NCBI GenBank assembly: GCA_965153455.1
Contig: OZ234502.1
Span: forward strand, 2,459,267-2,523,266
Direction: 5' to 3'
DNA from: Sphagnum compactum
Lineage: Eukaryota > Bryophyta > Sphagnopsida > Sphagnales
Length of the DNA: 64,000 nt
Under the pieces are notes generated by a model. It was not told the DNA's origin. It made no database searches and saw only the letters and a list, made by a program, of their open reading frames with translations. Every line of letters begins with the position of its first letter. Position 1 is the first letter of the stretch. The position numbers and the translations under genes are program-made. This document shows, one piece after another, positions 10,369-23,710 of this stretch.

Positions 10369-13288
10369 ATTTAATTAAATCTCCTTGTGAAATGCTGAAA
10401 CTCAAGAGTTAATGCACAAGGTTCGAAAGTAAATTTAGTAGTTGTATAGGAGGTTGGAGCAGTGAAAATATATGTGGCAGTAGTGGAAGCGCTCAAGAAA
10501 AGGAAAGACAGCATGAAACTCAGTTTACCACCAAAATTGGTGGAAAAATCCCCCTTTATAATCACATCTTTGGTGATCATTTTTTTTTGTGACACTAATG
10601 AATTGTGATTTAAACAAGTATAGTCCCATCCAATATAAACCTTTACAAGATTGTGACTAGAGGAGTAAAGAAAAAAAAACCCTTACAAAACAACTATTTT
10701 ATGCTAGATTAAAGGTGCCAATTTTGTTTAAATTTTTACAAGGGTTATTTTAAGTTCTATTACTCACTATTAAATTTGAAGAAGGTTGTGATTTCTGCCT
10801 ATTTTAATATAACGATTTACATTGAGTTTGAGCTTTTAAAACATTAGCTTGTGTATTTTTTCAGTTATATTTTTTAATTAATTTTTTTTTACTTTCTTAA
10901 CAAGTTTGCAGTTTTTTTTACAAAAAATTGTTTTTTCTTCTCTTCAATTGGATTCATTGTTGTTAGTCTACACAACTTGAACACAAAACAAAATTAACAT
11001 TGTCAAAGGGAACTACAATTTATCAAATCCTAATATTTGTCCTAGATTTCTTCCATTATAATCACATTTTTTAAAAAGGCTTTGCAAAAGAATTGTGCTA
11101 TTAACGAGTGTGATAGTGACTCTAAAAAATGATATTTCTTACTAAAAGGGATGATTACCAAAAAACAATGTGTGACACAAACAAGAGTGTGACTAAAATG
11201 AGCATGATTATAGAGGGGGTTTATTGTAGTTTGAGTCCCATGTTATTTCATTTCATAAAATTTCATTCTCAATTACACGTTTTATTCTCTATTATGCTGA
11301 AACTGGCAGTTCTTGCCCCCTATTCGCCTGACTTTAGGGATAATTTTATTGTGTCAATTTTGTTTTTTGGACAAACGTTAGTGCAAATGATTTTCAGATT
11401 TTTTTAGTATTGGATTATTATCTTTTTGGAAGGAGCAAAGGAGATTGTTTTTTATAAAGTTAGAGTCTTTTGCTCCTCTCTAGCTTTGTATACCTATGTG
11501 TTTTATTTGTGATTTTGTTTTCGCTAATACATGAGGTTGATATCTATCTATGAAGCAAGGTAGTTTGTTTGTTTTGTTTTGTACTTATGAGCTCCACCAA
11601 ACCGGGATGCTTCAAATCATGTTCTTGATCTCTTTGGAAAGCTCTCAAGGATTAAGGGTGCATTGGCTTGGTTCCATGACGTTTGGACTTGCGATACAAA
11701 AGTTCTTGAATATTGAATGATTTTTTCACTAAAAACTAAATTAAATCATAGCTGAAAATGCCACAGGGATTGGAGTGTGCCTTTGGTGTTGTTGGAAAGA
11801 TCTTGATGATCAGGATTTAATGGAATTTATTTGGTAAGATTTGGATTCAGAGTGTGGTAAAGTTCTTGCCCTAAAACTAAAGCATGGTCTCAGAGTCTAA
11901 ATTCAGCATTTCGAGAGTTAAATATGTTCTCAAAAGATATAACGAAAAAAGGTTTCAATGTAGTTTCAATGTTTTTGAGAACCAAAAAATAGCAAGGTTG
12001 TTTCTATTATCCCAAATATGAGAAAAAAAATTGAAATCTCTAATTATTTGTTATGTTCCCAAGTTCCAACAAGAAAAATCAACCGGCCCAATAACAATGA
12101 ACTCCATCAATGTGAACAGAATTTTTCATGCTTTGAACATCAACAATGTTGTCGGTATGTGAACAAATTTCTAAAAGCACACCAACCGACTATTGTTCAT
12201 TGTTCATGTTCAGTATACAATTCTAGACCTTGTCTGAAGATACGGCAAAGACCAACATGTCACAAGGAAGGAAGGAAGGAAGGATTCACAAGTACCTCAA
12301 ATGTGCTATTTCCTGCTTTGTCAACATAGCAGACAAATGTGTGATGTGGGTGTGATGCCTTATTCCAATCCCTCTATTGCATTCCAGAGAACAGAATTGA
12401 ATTCTTTTGTACTGCCCAATTTGAATGAAGCATGCAATGTAGAATCAAGCCCCACAAAGCTCAAAGCAAACAAAAAAATAGAATGAACCAGTTTACTATC
12501 TCTCAACTGAATTTTTGGTTTACTGTTGCATTACCAACTGAATTCAGTAAACAGTTTTCTGTTGCATTATTGTCCCGTAGATAACCAAGGTAGTTAAACC
12601 ACGATGGTTAGCTATGTACCAACCATCCACATGTATCGAATTTACCTAGTGTAGCCATCAAATGCCTTAACTACCTACATAGGGACCCCATTCATTTGCT
12701 ACCTACTTACTTATCATAATATGTAGTACATACCCATTTTGCATAGGTAGTTTGTTACCTAAGTAGTGTTAGGTGGAAGTAGGGCAGTTTCTGGGATAGG
12801 TTAACCCCGGGTGGTAGTGCCTCTGGTGTTGGGACTTTTGATGTGGTCGTGTTGAAGCCAATGCTTTTCAATGGTGCAAACTTTTGTACGAGCAACAAAC
12901 AAACGGACTGTCAATACAATGCACACCAAACAAACCAACCTTCACACACAATAGAGTTTTCTGTAAAGTCAGGAAAACAGGGCACCAGTACCCTGAGTTT
13001 GGTCCAAAACCGGGTGAGATTCACAAAAAAAAAACCTGCAAAGAAAAAAGTACATTAGTCTTTTCAAGGGGGGTTTCAAACTCAGAAATGCACCACTTTT
13101 TTTTGTGCCAAACTGAGTTTCTTCATCCGGTTTTGACCCGTCTTTCCTTTTTACTGAGCACCTCCAGTGCTACTAGAGATATATTTTCACTGCTCCTTCA
13201 TGTATATATAACTACTACAAATTATGTCGAACCTTGTGCGTTAAATGCTGAGTTTCAGCATTTCATACCCAGATTTAATAAAATCTAT
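10369..13288. mobile_element. Possible TIR element with about 200-bp inverted arms
   Basis: Left arm 10369-10557 and right arm 13066-13288 are inverted repeats. Shared words include GAAATGCTGAAACTCA, GCACAAGGTTCGA, GAGCAGTGAAAATATAT, AAAAGGAAAGAC and GAAACTCAGTTT. Long arms of this kind are seen in Mutator-like elements, but no transposase is visible between them and no 9-bp target duplication is evident, so the class is only a guess. The bounded 2.5 kb is AT-rich and includes a MITE-like patch at 12560-12850. Confidence 0.4.
12560..12850. repeat. ACCTACCTA/CCATGGT-type repeat patch
   Basis: The patch contains CCACGATGGTTAGC, CTTAACTACCTACATAGGG, CTACCTACTTACTTATC and AGGTAGTTTGTTACC, the same vocabulary as the MITEs at 183-836 and 3204-3585. 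Terminal repeats are not clear. Confidence 0.4.
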
Positions 13289-13650
13289 GTAGTCTAGGTC
13301 ACTCTCTCTTTTGTATAGGGAATTATTCAAAGTTCAAGTAATATTTTAAATTTTCACTTTAAATTATTTAAATGATAATAATTTTAATTATTAAATAATT
13401 AATCATAATTTTTTTTTGAAATATGTGCCTGATTGGAAATATATTCTTCAAAGAAGAAGATCTGCACATTGCAACCATGTTTACCTTAGAAATCTTGGAA
13501 TAAAAATGTATGGTGTTACCCAAATGCTCCTTTACGAAGAAACTCAAGAATAATTGAAAGCACTACCATTTTCAATGCATTGTTTAGATTTCATTGTCAA
13601 TACATGCCATTGCACACGCTTTCAACAAAAGTGAAATATGCGATGTGGTA

Positions 13651-14135
13651 ACATGTAGTTCACATGAAGAGTCTCACACTTAAAATATCAAAGTGTTTTG
13701 ACGGTAGCACGGAAATGGGTAGTACATGGAACACATGAAGAGTTAGAACCAAACTATATAAAAGTGTTTGGAATGTAGCCCATAACTAAGGATCTGTCTA
13801 GACGGTGAGTGAGGTACCATATATAATTATTGCATGGTAGTTCACAAGAAAAGAGTTACAATCGAACTATAAAAGTGTTTGGAATGTAGCCCATAAATAA
13901 GGATGGGTCTAGATGGTGAATGAGGTACCATATTTTTCCGTTGCATGTAGTTCACATGAGAAGAGTTCCAATCGAACTATAAGAGTGTTTGGAATGTAGT
14001 CCGTAATTAAGGATCCTTAGTTATGGACTACATTCCAAACACTCTTATAGTGAGGTACCACATTACATGGTTGGTTGCGTGTAGTTCATGAGAGAAAAGT
14101 TACAATCAAAACTATCAAAGTGTTTGGAAGGTAGT
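13651..14135. repeat. Tandem array, about 111-bp unit
   Basis: The word AAGTGTTT(G)GAATGTAG recurs near 13762, 13873, 13984 and 14118, with a diverged first copy near 13691. Each unit also has GTAGTTCACATGA..AAGAGTTACAATC, GGATNNGTCTAGATGGTGA and TGAGGTACCAT. The third-to-fourth spacing is about 134 instead of 111 because of an inverted insertion (see the palindrome entry at 13976-14051). Confidence 0.8.
13976..14051. repeat. Spacer-free palindrome inside the 111-bp array
   Basis: The arms are 38 bp each with about two mismatches, meeting at GGATCC (14011-14016). The right arm is the reverse complement of the repeat's own GAGTGTTTGGAATGTAGTCC segment. It replaces the usual GTCTAGATGGTGA piece, adding about 22 bp. 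This looks like an inverted templated insertion; an assembly or cloning fold-back cannot be excluded. Confidence 0.85.
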
Positions 14136-14795
14136 GAATAAATTTTTAAGTTATTGGTCTAAATGGCGCTCTCTCACTTGTGGCTTGATCTTGTACAAGC
14201 TTCCCTAGTGTTTTTTTTTTAATCACTTTTTTGAAAATGAGTTATATAACTTGGAGGTGATACTTACTACATTGCAAGAAAACCATTAAAGCATATGGAA
14301 ATTGTGTCCTTGGATTGTGGATTTATTACAATAAGTAAGTTAATTGTAAATACATGTGATGAACAACAAGCCACACAGCACAATGCACATAGGATTGTTG
14401 GGATTGTTTAGTGTATATAATTTCACCTCCACTTCAAAAGTGAATACTACTTGTGGAAAACAAAGTCACAAAGTTGAAATATTTAAATTTGGGTAAGATT
14501 TGAATCCCATACACATTAAGATGTGGCCAAAGAAACCTAATGGAAAGCCACTGACATGGGCTCCATTATGAGACATACTTTCAATTGCATAGCTCCAAAT
14601 GAGCTAAAAATTTATAACTAATAAATGCTAATAGATTCACAATTTAATTTTTTTTTAAAGTTATCATTTAGTTACACATAAGTTCTAATGAAAAGAAGTG
14701 ACAAATGTCATTTTATGGTGACTCACAGCTTGAGTGAATTACCCCTTGAATTTGGTCAATGCAGAGCTATGAGCCTAGTCACATGAGAAAATTAA
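14136..14795. other. AT-rich DNA without a gene
   Basis: No coding potential or strong repeat structure is visible. T-rich tracts lie near 14210 and 14648. Confidence 0.4.
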
Positions 14796-14887
14796 TGGAA
14801 TGGAAAGGGGTTGTCATGACAAAATATATTATGACCCCTTTCCATTCCATGACAAAATATGTTATGACCCCTAACATATTTTGTCAT
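14796..14887. repeat. Two adjoining perfect hairpins
   Basis: Hairpin 1 has perfect 16-bp arms at 14796-14811 (TGGAATGGAAAGGGGT) and 14834-14849. Hairpin 2 has perfect 16-bp arms at 14849-14864 (ATGACAAAATATGTTA) and 14872-14887 around a 7-nt TGACCCC loop. The loop of hairpin 1 also contains a near copy of the hairpin 2 arm, so direct and inverted duplication have been combined. Confidence 0.9.
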
Positions 14888-17800
14888 AACAGCCCCTCAA
14901 TGGAAAGTAGGCTTCACTAATTTGAACCAATGTTGGGTAGTTATCAAACTTTCCAAGAAACACTTGTCAATTATGCATGCATTTAATTTGTGAGTGAAGA
15001 TGAGTAATAACTAGAATTAGTGGGGCTAAGCCACCCCCCCCCCCCCCCCAAAAGAAAAAACCATGAGTTCAAAAAATTTGTTAATCAAAGTTTAAAACTA
15101 GGTTTCTTAAACTTCGCTTAAGTTAAAAGCTAATTAGTTACAAGGAGGTCACCCTCCTCCTCCCAAGAACTTCATTTTAGTGGGTTTAAGAGGGGGCATG
15201 GCTCACAATGACATTAAAAAAAAGTTCTTTAAATTGTTATCTATTTTTTTCTTTTGATTTTTTCCTATTATGTGTTTCAACTCTCCTTGCCATCTTCAAA
15301 AAAAATTTGGGGCTTCCTCTTACTCAAATTTTTTGTCCTTATAATTGATTTTGTTTCTCCTATTACCTTAGCTTCACTCTTTTTTTTTCCATTGTGCTTT
15401 TGCTTATTTTGAATCACTTATTTTGTTGTAACTGACTTTTTATTCAATTCAACAATTTGTTATATTCCTTATTGCTCGCTCCTACTTGCACCTATTACAA
15501 GTATTCACTTTAATTCTAAGTTCATTTGTTGCTTAAGCTTTTATTTGCTTTGATTCATTCTTGTTATTGCAACCCTTGGCTTGGGTGAGACAAAGCATGT
15601 TGAACAAGGAATAAATAGAAAGCATGGCATGAGCCAAGGCAAGTTAAACAAACATTTCATTTTTGATAACTACAAAGGAGGCAATGAAAACTTAGAAAAT
15701 TAATAAACACATTTCAACTTGAAAAAATATTTGATAGAATATGAATTCATGGAATGTGAAAAATATGTATTTTCATTTAAATAAAAGTGACAAACATTAA
15801 ATGTTATGATTCACATAATCTAATTGTGAACAACAATTCTTCTATGCACAAGACTCGTGAATCCATATGGAGAAATTGAATTTGAATTTAAAACAAATAA
15901 CCAAATGGAAAAAATGCGTCCATGTTCACAAAAGTAAAGGTGATTAACATTAAACATGTTTATAAAGAATTCAAGGGTGTTCATTGTGATGAAAGCAAGT
16001 GTTTATTACATGGCTAATGTGGGTGGGGTTCATTGTAATGTCTTAGCACCATGTTTATGGGTTTTGCCATCAACAACCTTTTCAACTTCACAAGTTTCTC
16101 TCATTCCTAAAATCTAAATTACAAGAAGGGGCTTCAAATGAAATTAAATGTTCATTTGCCAAACTGACAATTGTTCATGTTAATTGATGGGTGGTTGCAA
16201 GGTAGGGTGGCTCACTTTTTGTGTTGCAATCTAGTTTTTTGCAAAGTGGCGTGCATTCACGTGCTATTAATATGGCATAAAAACAATAATTTTTCAAATT
16301 TGTGACTAGATTTAGATTATCAACTTAAAGAAGAAGACATTTATTTAGAAAAAAATGCAACATATATACACCAAACATATAGTAATGGACTTTTGAAGTT
16401 CAAAAAATATGGACTAGTTTTTTGTTTGTGCCTCTATATACCTACATTTTTGTGTATGCATTTTATTTGGGATTTATTATAGGGACTCAATATATCATAT
16501 TATGTTAAAACAAAAAAAACATATGTGGAAAAAAAATTGCTAAAACAAATTAACCAAAAAAAGTTATGGACTTTTGAATGGCCTAAAATGAACCATATTT
16601 TCATAAGTCCATATCATAATCATTTTTGAGTGGATTTCAATTTTATTTTTTTAAATGTACATTAAAAAATTTAATAGAATGGTTTATTTTCATATGGTTT
16701 TTTTAGTTCATTAACCACCATGTAATTCCCCATTAAATTAATGATATCAAAATACACTGTCATTTGACACTACCATATGGACTTTTAGGGAATGAAACAT
16801 CCGCCATAAATGAGCCACCTTAGAGTGCATACACCCTGATCTTGCATGATTTTATTTTTTAAAATTACACACTTTCAACAACTGGTAGTTCTGTTCATAA
16901 CTTGCAATTTCATATTCTAAATTAAATCTCACAAACTATTAATGAAGTATTAATCAAAACTAGGATTCCAATCAACCTTCAAAAGTTTTTCCACTACTTC
17001 ATATATATCAAATCAACAATTTTGTTCATTAGTTTCAAAAAGTATTTTTTGTTTTCTTCTATTTTTTCTTCATTAACAAAAAGTGACTTTCACAAGATGG
17101 ATGCACTAAACATTGTAATAAATTTAACAAGAAAAATCCTTAATGATTATAATAGTTCCAATTTTTTTATAATGATTTCAAAAAAAAAATTGTACATTTG
17201 ATTGTGATATAAGGCTTGCACAAAAAATACAAATTTTACTTTGGGGGGGGGCGCTCTATTTGTAAATTTTATGTAACAAATAAAATAAAATATTTTTTGG
17301 TATGTTATGAAATAACATAATATTGTAAATATATTTTAAGCATATCCTCATAATCAATTATAGGCATTTTATTTGCATTCAACTAAATTATTTTTAAAAA
17401 TTCAACAAATTGCACTTGTAATTTTTTGCACACCATTGGAATAAAATAAAAGTGATTTCCCCATGAATTTTTATTTTAATATTGGTCATATTTGGTTTCA
17501 ATATCAATATCCAATTCCAAAAATTATGTTTAAAAAAACTATATTCAAGATGTAATTTTTGTATTTAATAAACAATACAAGAAGGTCGTGTGTACATTAT
17601 AATCTTTGATTAGGATTCCAACCTTGTTACCAATTATTCATTTTATTGTGATTACATTCATTGGTCAAACACAACTTGCATTGAGAAGTGGCATAATAAA
17701 TGTTCAAACCTCTAATGGCGAAACAAATGATAATTAAACAAATGTTTTTTACATGCCAAGGTTTAAGAAAATCTTATTTCTATAGGTTTAATAGTCAAGA

Positions 17801-19436
17801 TTGAAGTCATGTGATTTTGTCTAGTGCCAACAATTGTTAGATAGTTAACATCACATCAAGACATATAGTAAGTTGAAAAGGTGTTAAGACACAAAGAAAA
17901 TGGTCTTTACAAATTTAAAATCCCCATAACATGTACATTTGTCAATGTCATTAAAATTCCTAATCGCATTAAGTTATCCATAAATGAATCCCATTTAAAT
18001 TATTGGAAATACATCATTTAACAATCATGATATGGTCATAAGAAATCCCAATGATGTGGCCTTGGGCTTGTCAAATGGTATTAAAAGAACAAATACTTTG
18101 TCAATTCCCAAAATTACAATGGAAAAAGTGGGTTTCTATATCCATGCTCTTGGGGGTTAAAAGGGTGTGTAAGAGGTTTAGGATGGGATTATGGCAAACG
18201 TACACAAATTAAACAAGAAGTTGGTTAACACAAATTGGAACCAAGTGGTGTTAGGATTTAGTCATGGGCAACCCTAATTCATTTGATTCACACAGCTTGA
18301 ACTCTTGAAAGGAGTCATCACTCTCTTCCTTCTAATATCATCTAAGTCATTTTACTTCAGCACATTCTTTTGTGAAAAATGTAAAAAAAATGTGGATTTT
18401 CTTCATGAAACAATTCTTGAGTCCCAAGTTTAAAATGTTCCAAGAGCTAGAAGAAAATGAATGCAATAAATGTATCTTAAAACTTAAAACCTAATGGAAG
18501 ATGATAATACTTATCAAATGACTTCAAGCATTAATATGAATGGCATACAACAATAACATATTCAAGCAATGATACCCCAACAAAATGGGGTTGTTAACAT
18601 AAAACAATAGTCTTTAGATATTGGAAAAGGCATCATGTTAAAAATACATGTTTCTTGTCACCTAGTCAATCAAATTTAGGGTCTACACAAAAAGAAAGTT
18701 TAGGTGAGTGAGGCTAGGTTTTTTGCTTGAGTAGCTTTCTTTCAATGTAGACCTTTGGTTGCTTTATGTTTATTTCCTTTCCAAAGGAAGATAGAAACAA
18801 ATTACAAGCGTAATCCATAGAAGGAATTTGAGGGGTTATAACAAGGTTATTAAAAGATATCATTGTTTTTCTTAAATGTAGAAAGGTAATTGTTAGTCAT
18901 GATATAAAAGTAAATGAATTGGTTTTTCATTAGAAATCAATACTTAGAAACAATGGGAGTTTCCAACATTCATAAAAAGGAGATCAAATCGTGAACAATA
19001 AGTTAAGTCCACAATGCAAAATCTTATTCATTTCAACCCATGTGTTCATAATTACTATTATTTGTGACTTGTTTTGTGATTGAAATTAGAGTTGTCCTTC
19101 ATAACACCCTTGTTGCAAGTGTTTTTAATTATATTTTCTTATTAAATTAGGGTTTCAACCAACTTTGTAATTGTAGATGCAACTTGTCTTATGCACATTG
19201 TGCAGATTGGATGAAAGAAAGATGAAAAGTTAATTATTATCAACTATGTTCAATGGCATCCAATAATGATTATCATTTAATTCATGAACTTTCAAATGGT
19301 CCAATTTCACTAACCAATCCTTCTTGATTAATGAACACGTACATTTTGATTCCAAGCTTGAGGTTTGAATGACATTTATATTTTTTGATCATGCAACTTG
19401 ATTAGAATGGTTTATTTGAATACTTTTGAAAATTGA
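14888..19436. other. 4.5 kb of AT-rich DNA without a gene
   Basis: There is no open frame worth calling on either strand. Landmarks are a 16-nt C run at 15034-15049, a GGGGGGGGG run near 17243 and numerous A/T homopolymers. It is probably old intergenic or decayed transposon sequence, but no terminal repeats were recognised. Confidence 0.45.
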
Positions 19437-19650
19437 ACATCTAATCAAAGTGGACCATGTTGGTCAAAATGGCTAATTACTTTTAGTCAAGTGGGACATC
19501 TAGTCAAGTTGGACCAAAAAAATGGCACCTTAGTTCAAGATGGCTAATGGTTTTTTAGTTAAGTGAAACATCTAATACTCAAATTGGATAAAAACAAATA
19601 TCCCTACTCAAGAAGGCCAATGGTATTCTAATCAAATGGGACATCTTATG
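19437..19650. repeat. Degenerate tandem repeat, about 60-65-bp unit
   Basis: Three to four units share CTAATCAAAGTGGACCA, AAAATGGCTAATNNTTTTTAG and TCAAGTGGGACATCTA. They are well diverged. Confidence 0.65.
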
Positions 19651-20089
19651 CTAATTAATAAGCCAATCTAAATAGGTAAGTAGGTAGCCTACCATTCTCC
19701 ATCCGAACGACATTAAATCAACAATGGGTACTTATTACAAACAATACAAAAATATTTGTCCATTTTTTTCTTATAACTGCTCAATTGCCCAACCAAAATG
19801 TGTTTAATTATCATTAGACACATCTTGGTGCTGCTTAGACAAAACATTGTGTCCAAAGTATGAAATGGGCACTAGGAAGCATATTATTATTCCTCCTAAT
19901 AGCTCTTGGTGTCCTTTACATGCCCAAAACATGCATAAAAAAACCCAAGATTTGTGTATAGACATTGTCCATCATTTTTCTTTAAAAAATATCGATGGAT
20001 TCAACCAGGATAGACAAGAAGAAAAAATAGACAATACTTTTGTGTTGGTTACAATAAAGAACCATTATTGATTTAGTGTGGAGTCCTTT

Positions 20090-20420
20090 CCATCCTATAA
20101 CTTACCTACTTCCTACCTCCTACAATTTCCTACCCACTTACTTTTTACTTTTGGCCTTCCTACAATCTACCTCTTACTTCCTACTTACCATGCTACATAT
20201 TACCTAGGTTTATCTACCTTCAACCTACGCAATTATGATTACCTAGGTATCCTACTTACCTACATGCCTAATTCCTACCTCCCACCTATCATCCTACAAC
20301 CCACCTAGGTCTACCTACTTCCAACCTACATATTCATAATTTCCTAGACTTCCTACTTACCAACCTACCAGCCTACCAATTTATTATTACTTAACTTTCT
20401 TACTTACCTACATAAATTTA
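20090..20420. repeat. CTACCTACTTCCTACC simple-sequence array
   Basis: A degenerate TACCTACC/TTCCTACCT array with an internal CACCTAGGT(T)TACCTAC(C)TTC repeat near 20190-20330. A 76-codon plus-strand frame (Y, L, P and T rich) is a repeat artefact. Confidence 0.8.
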
Positions 20421-21904
20421 ATCATGTACAACATGATGTGAAATAAAAAACTTGACAAAAATTGTTATCATATGAAGGTGTGGTCCTTTCATAAAGTCTA
20501 CTTGGTTTATCATTGTGAAAGTGAAGAGTTCAACTCCGAAACGTATAATATATCTACATAGTTACAAGTCTAGGGTCCATAGGCTAGCACATTCATACCT
20601 ACCTACCATAATTTAATAATATTTTTGAAAATATTATTTCTTAAATTGATTTTATTTGAGAAAAACTTTAATAGTCAAAATGACTAGTCCAATGATCCAT
20701 TATTCTACTAGTAAAAAAAATCACCCTTGTCACACATGACATGTTGAAATTTACTTGTCCAAAATGACTAGATTGTCTTTTTTATAATTTTTTTATATTG
20801 CATTTTTTTATATTAGATTTTTTAATCAATTGAACCAAAATTTTTATGAATGAATGGATGATAACTGAATTATTTTTGCAACTTGTAATATGTGTATGTG
20901 AACATAATTGATTAAACTGAATGAGGTGCCTTATTCAAAATTTGTGTTGCAATTATAGATCCAAGTTACAAAAATTGTTGTTATGCATAAATGAAGAAAA
21001 TCCAAAGTTGGAGATAAATCATGATAAAAAGGTATTTTCACACAAATGAGCACCGTTTAAGATGTCACAAATGCAGTTTTATTGCACATAACAACCAAAA
21101 GAACTCTAGATTGTTGATAAGTTGTTAAAATATTACCAAATATTAGGTCATTTAAGTACATACCTTGATGATTAATAACTGATAAAATTTGTATTGTTAC
21201 ATATTGGAAATTGATAGTTATGAAGTTGATTATGTATAGGTAAAAAGACAATTTCATCACAACCAAATAAAGATTACATAGGGATTGAATTTTTAACAAT
21301 TTTTCTTGTTGGAAATTATTGAATTAATATAACTTATTATAGTTACACTATTAAAAATAAATTCCGCATTATGCTTCAATTTTATGCTTCAAAATTCAAC
21401 ATAGGTTTAAAAAGTATTTAAAGAAAATCTTGAGTGGAACTCCTTATTAACATGAAAAAACCCGAAGTGATTCACATAAAATGGGAAAAACTTTGATCCC
21501 AGAATCAATAGTTGAAAAATAGTTGTAATACAACATTAGGCTAAGTGATGGAATTAAAATATAAGATATCATCCATGTGCATCAACCATCATTAAACTAG
21601 TTTCCAAGGCTTGATTAGCCAATTGAGACATTTCTTGCATTAAACAATTCAATTGCATTTACAAAGATCTAACACATCTACCACATATAACAACACATTT
21701 GTTATTATAGAAAATACCTAGAAGGAACTCTTTCTTTGGAAGAGAAATAATGATTATCACATCTTGTTGTACATTTCCGCATTTATTTAGATTCCAAACC
21801 TTTAGACAAAGCCACCAAAAAATCCTATTAAGTCATTAATGGTCATTTGTGGTCCTAATTCAAGATTAGCCCATGTAAGCACATTGGCAACAACTTTTGC
21901 ATCT
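20421..21904. other. AT-rich DNA without a gene
   Basis: I see nothing beyond short chance frames. Confidence 0.4.
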
Positions 21905-22265
21905 ACAAATAATATTCAAATGTGAATTAGTGATATTAATTCATATTCATCAATGTCCATAAACTACCAAACAACATCTGAAGGTTTGAAAGTTATGTCC
22001 TAGGCCCAAAACAAACCTACTAGAAATGTCCAAATGTCCATTAATGACATTAATTCATATTTATCAATATCCACAAACCCTCAAACAACATTCCAAAAGT
22101 CTAAAATCTACATCCTAAGCCCAAAATAGACTTGCTAGAGGTGTTATAACATCCATTAATGATTAGTTAAAACTCATTAACATCCATAAGGTCATAAACA
22201 ACATTTGAAAGTTTTAAAATGCCTTTTTAAAGGTGAAATAAACCTGTTAAAGGTGTTGAAATGTT
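21905..22265. repeat. Tandem repeat, about 120-bp unit, three diverged copies
   Basis: Units begin near 21905, 22031 and 22151 with variants of TGTCCATTAATGATATTAA. They continue with TTCATATT(C/T)ATCAATRTCCA, CAAACAACATYTGAA and AAGCCCAAAATAGACCT. Confidence 0.7.
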
Positions 22266-22449
22266 CCCATAATTAAGTGTTTGACAAACAAAATAATTCA
22301 AAATTTGTGAAACACAAGATTTGATTAACAATTTATTCTACCAAAGATTGTAAGCATTGTAAACTCAACACAATTATGATGTAAATCTTATATTTAAGAT
22401 TTAAATAAAATAAGAATTCAAGAATGCAAGGCGATAATCTAGTGTTTGT

Positions 22450-22660
22450 GTTTTGCCCATAAGTAGGTTGTAGATAGGTCCTATTAAATGACTAGGTAGC
22501 ACCTATTACCTAACACTACCTATACCTAATAATATTACCTACTACCAATATATTACCTTATTAGTAGTATATTTTATGCATTTTTACACTATTAGTAGGT
22601 ATTGGGTACAACATGTATTACTTATGGTACTACTAGTAGGTAGAGGTGTACATACTCCAA
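22450..22660. repeat. CACCTATTACCTA/TAGTAGGTA repeat patch
   Basis: Complementary ACCTACTA and TAGTAGGTA words flank a central AT segment, giving a loose fold-back of about 200 bp. This resembles the interior of the MITE family seen elsewhere in the window. Confidence 0.45.
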
Positions 22661-23600
22661 TAGTTTGTCCGTCACAAACAAAAGCCTATAAGAAAACAAT
22701 GGAGAAAAAAATAGTTACAAGGGCAAAAGTACGATGATCATTGATTAACAAATTGTTTGTGAACAAAAGATCTTCAAGGTTGCAACACACTTGCGACATT
22801 GTCCAAATTTTTCATGTTAATGGGTAAGCACTGAGGAATGAGGATGGGGAAGTAATTAACTATGTTATATGTGACTTGTACAAGCTCAATTTGGGGAGGT
22901 GGCTGGAGACTCCCCTTGGGCTACACATTCACTTCCATGCTCTTGACACCTTTCAATTTGTTAGCAATATGTATTCAGAATACCAAATGCTGGGATCTTT
23001 TGTCAAGTTCATTTTTCCTAGTCATAAGGTGAAATGTACTCGTTGGACTACTTCTTACTAGAGATTCAAACTACCCCAAAAAAATAAATTTTAAACATAT
23101 TAGAGATATCCACAAAGTAAGGAAAACATAGAACTTGTACCCATGTTTGAAAAAGGCGATGAGATTAAAACAATGAAAATAATACATTAGGCTTAAAAGG
23201 GAACTCAAATTCATATTAGCACCAATTTTTGTTGAATTTGAGTTTCACCCTATCTATTTTTTCTTGACTGACTTCAACCAATCATTGCTTAGTACTATGT
23301 GTATTACAACTATAAACATTTTCAAACCTCATGCATTTAATCTTGAGTTCTAGCATTTTTGCCTATACCCTAGTATCTTGGCCAATTCAACATTAATTAT
23401 ATTATTTTCAGAAATGTTGAAAATTTCAAAAATCATTTCTTCCAAATCCAAAAAATATTGTGAAAGATAATAGTGAATATTTTTGGAATATTTAATTTGT
23501 TGAAATGAATTTTTCAAAATTAATTAATTATTCAATGGACATATGTTGAAATGGCCAAGGTACTATAGTATGTAATAAAATTTCATTACTTTGCAAAAAA
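22661..23600. other. AT-rich DNA without a gene
   Basis: No supportable gene. This sequence is the left genomic flank of the hAT insertion and resumes at 27237. Confidence 0.4.
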
Positions 23601-23608
23601 CAATGTTT
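23601..23608. repeat. Left 8-bp target-site duplication of the hAT element
   Basis: CAATGTTT here is identical to 27229-27236 on the other side of the element. Eight-base duplications are characteristic of the hAT superfamily. Confidence 0.95.
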
Positions 23609-23625
23609 CAGACCTTCTACCACTA
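23609..23625 (+). repeat. hAT left terminal inverted repeat
   Basis: CAGACCTTCTACCACTA is the exact reverse complement of 27212-27228. Confidence 0.95.
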
Positions 23626-23710
23626 CGGTAGTTAACTACTTTAACTATTTTTTTCATCCTCGGGTTGTGACAACCACTAAGTTAACTATGCCTATAAGGT
23701 CCAGCCTCTG

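Noticed and set aside
12884-13297. 137-codon plus-strand frame
   Set aside because: It runs into the inverted arm of the 10369-13288 element; the resemblance to the frame at the other arm is explained by the repeat itself.
15034-15049. C16 run (and G14 at 49893-49906) considered as functional G-quadruplex sites
   Set aside because: Single homopolymer runs are common, length is unreliable in sequencing, and no nearby gene gives context.
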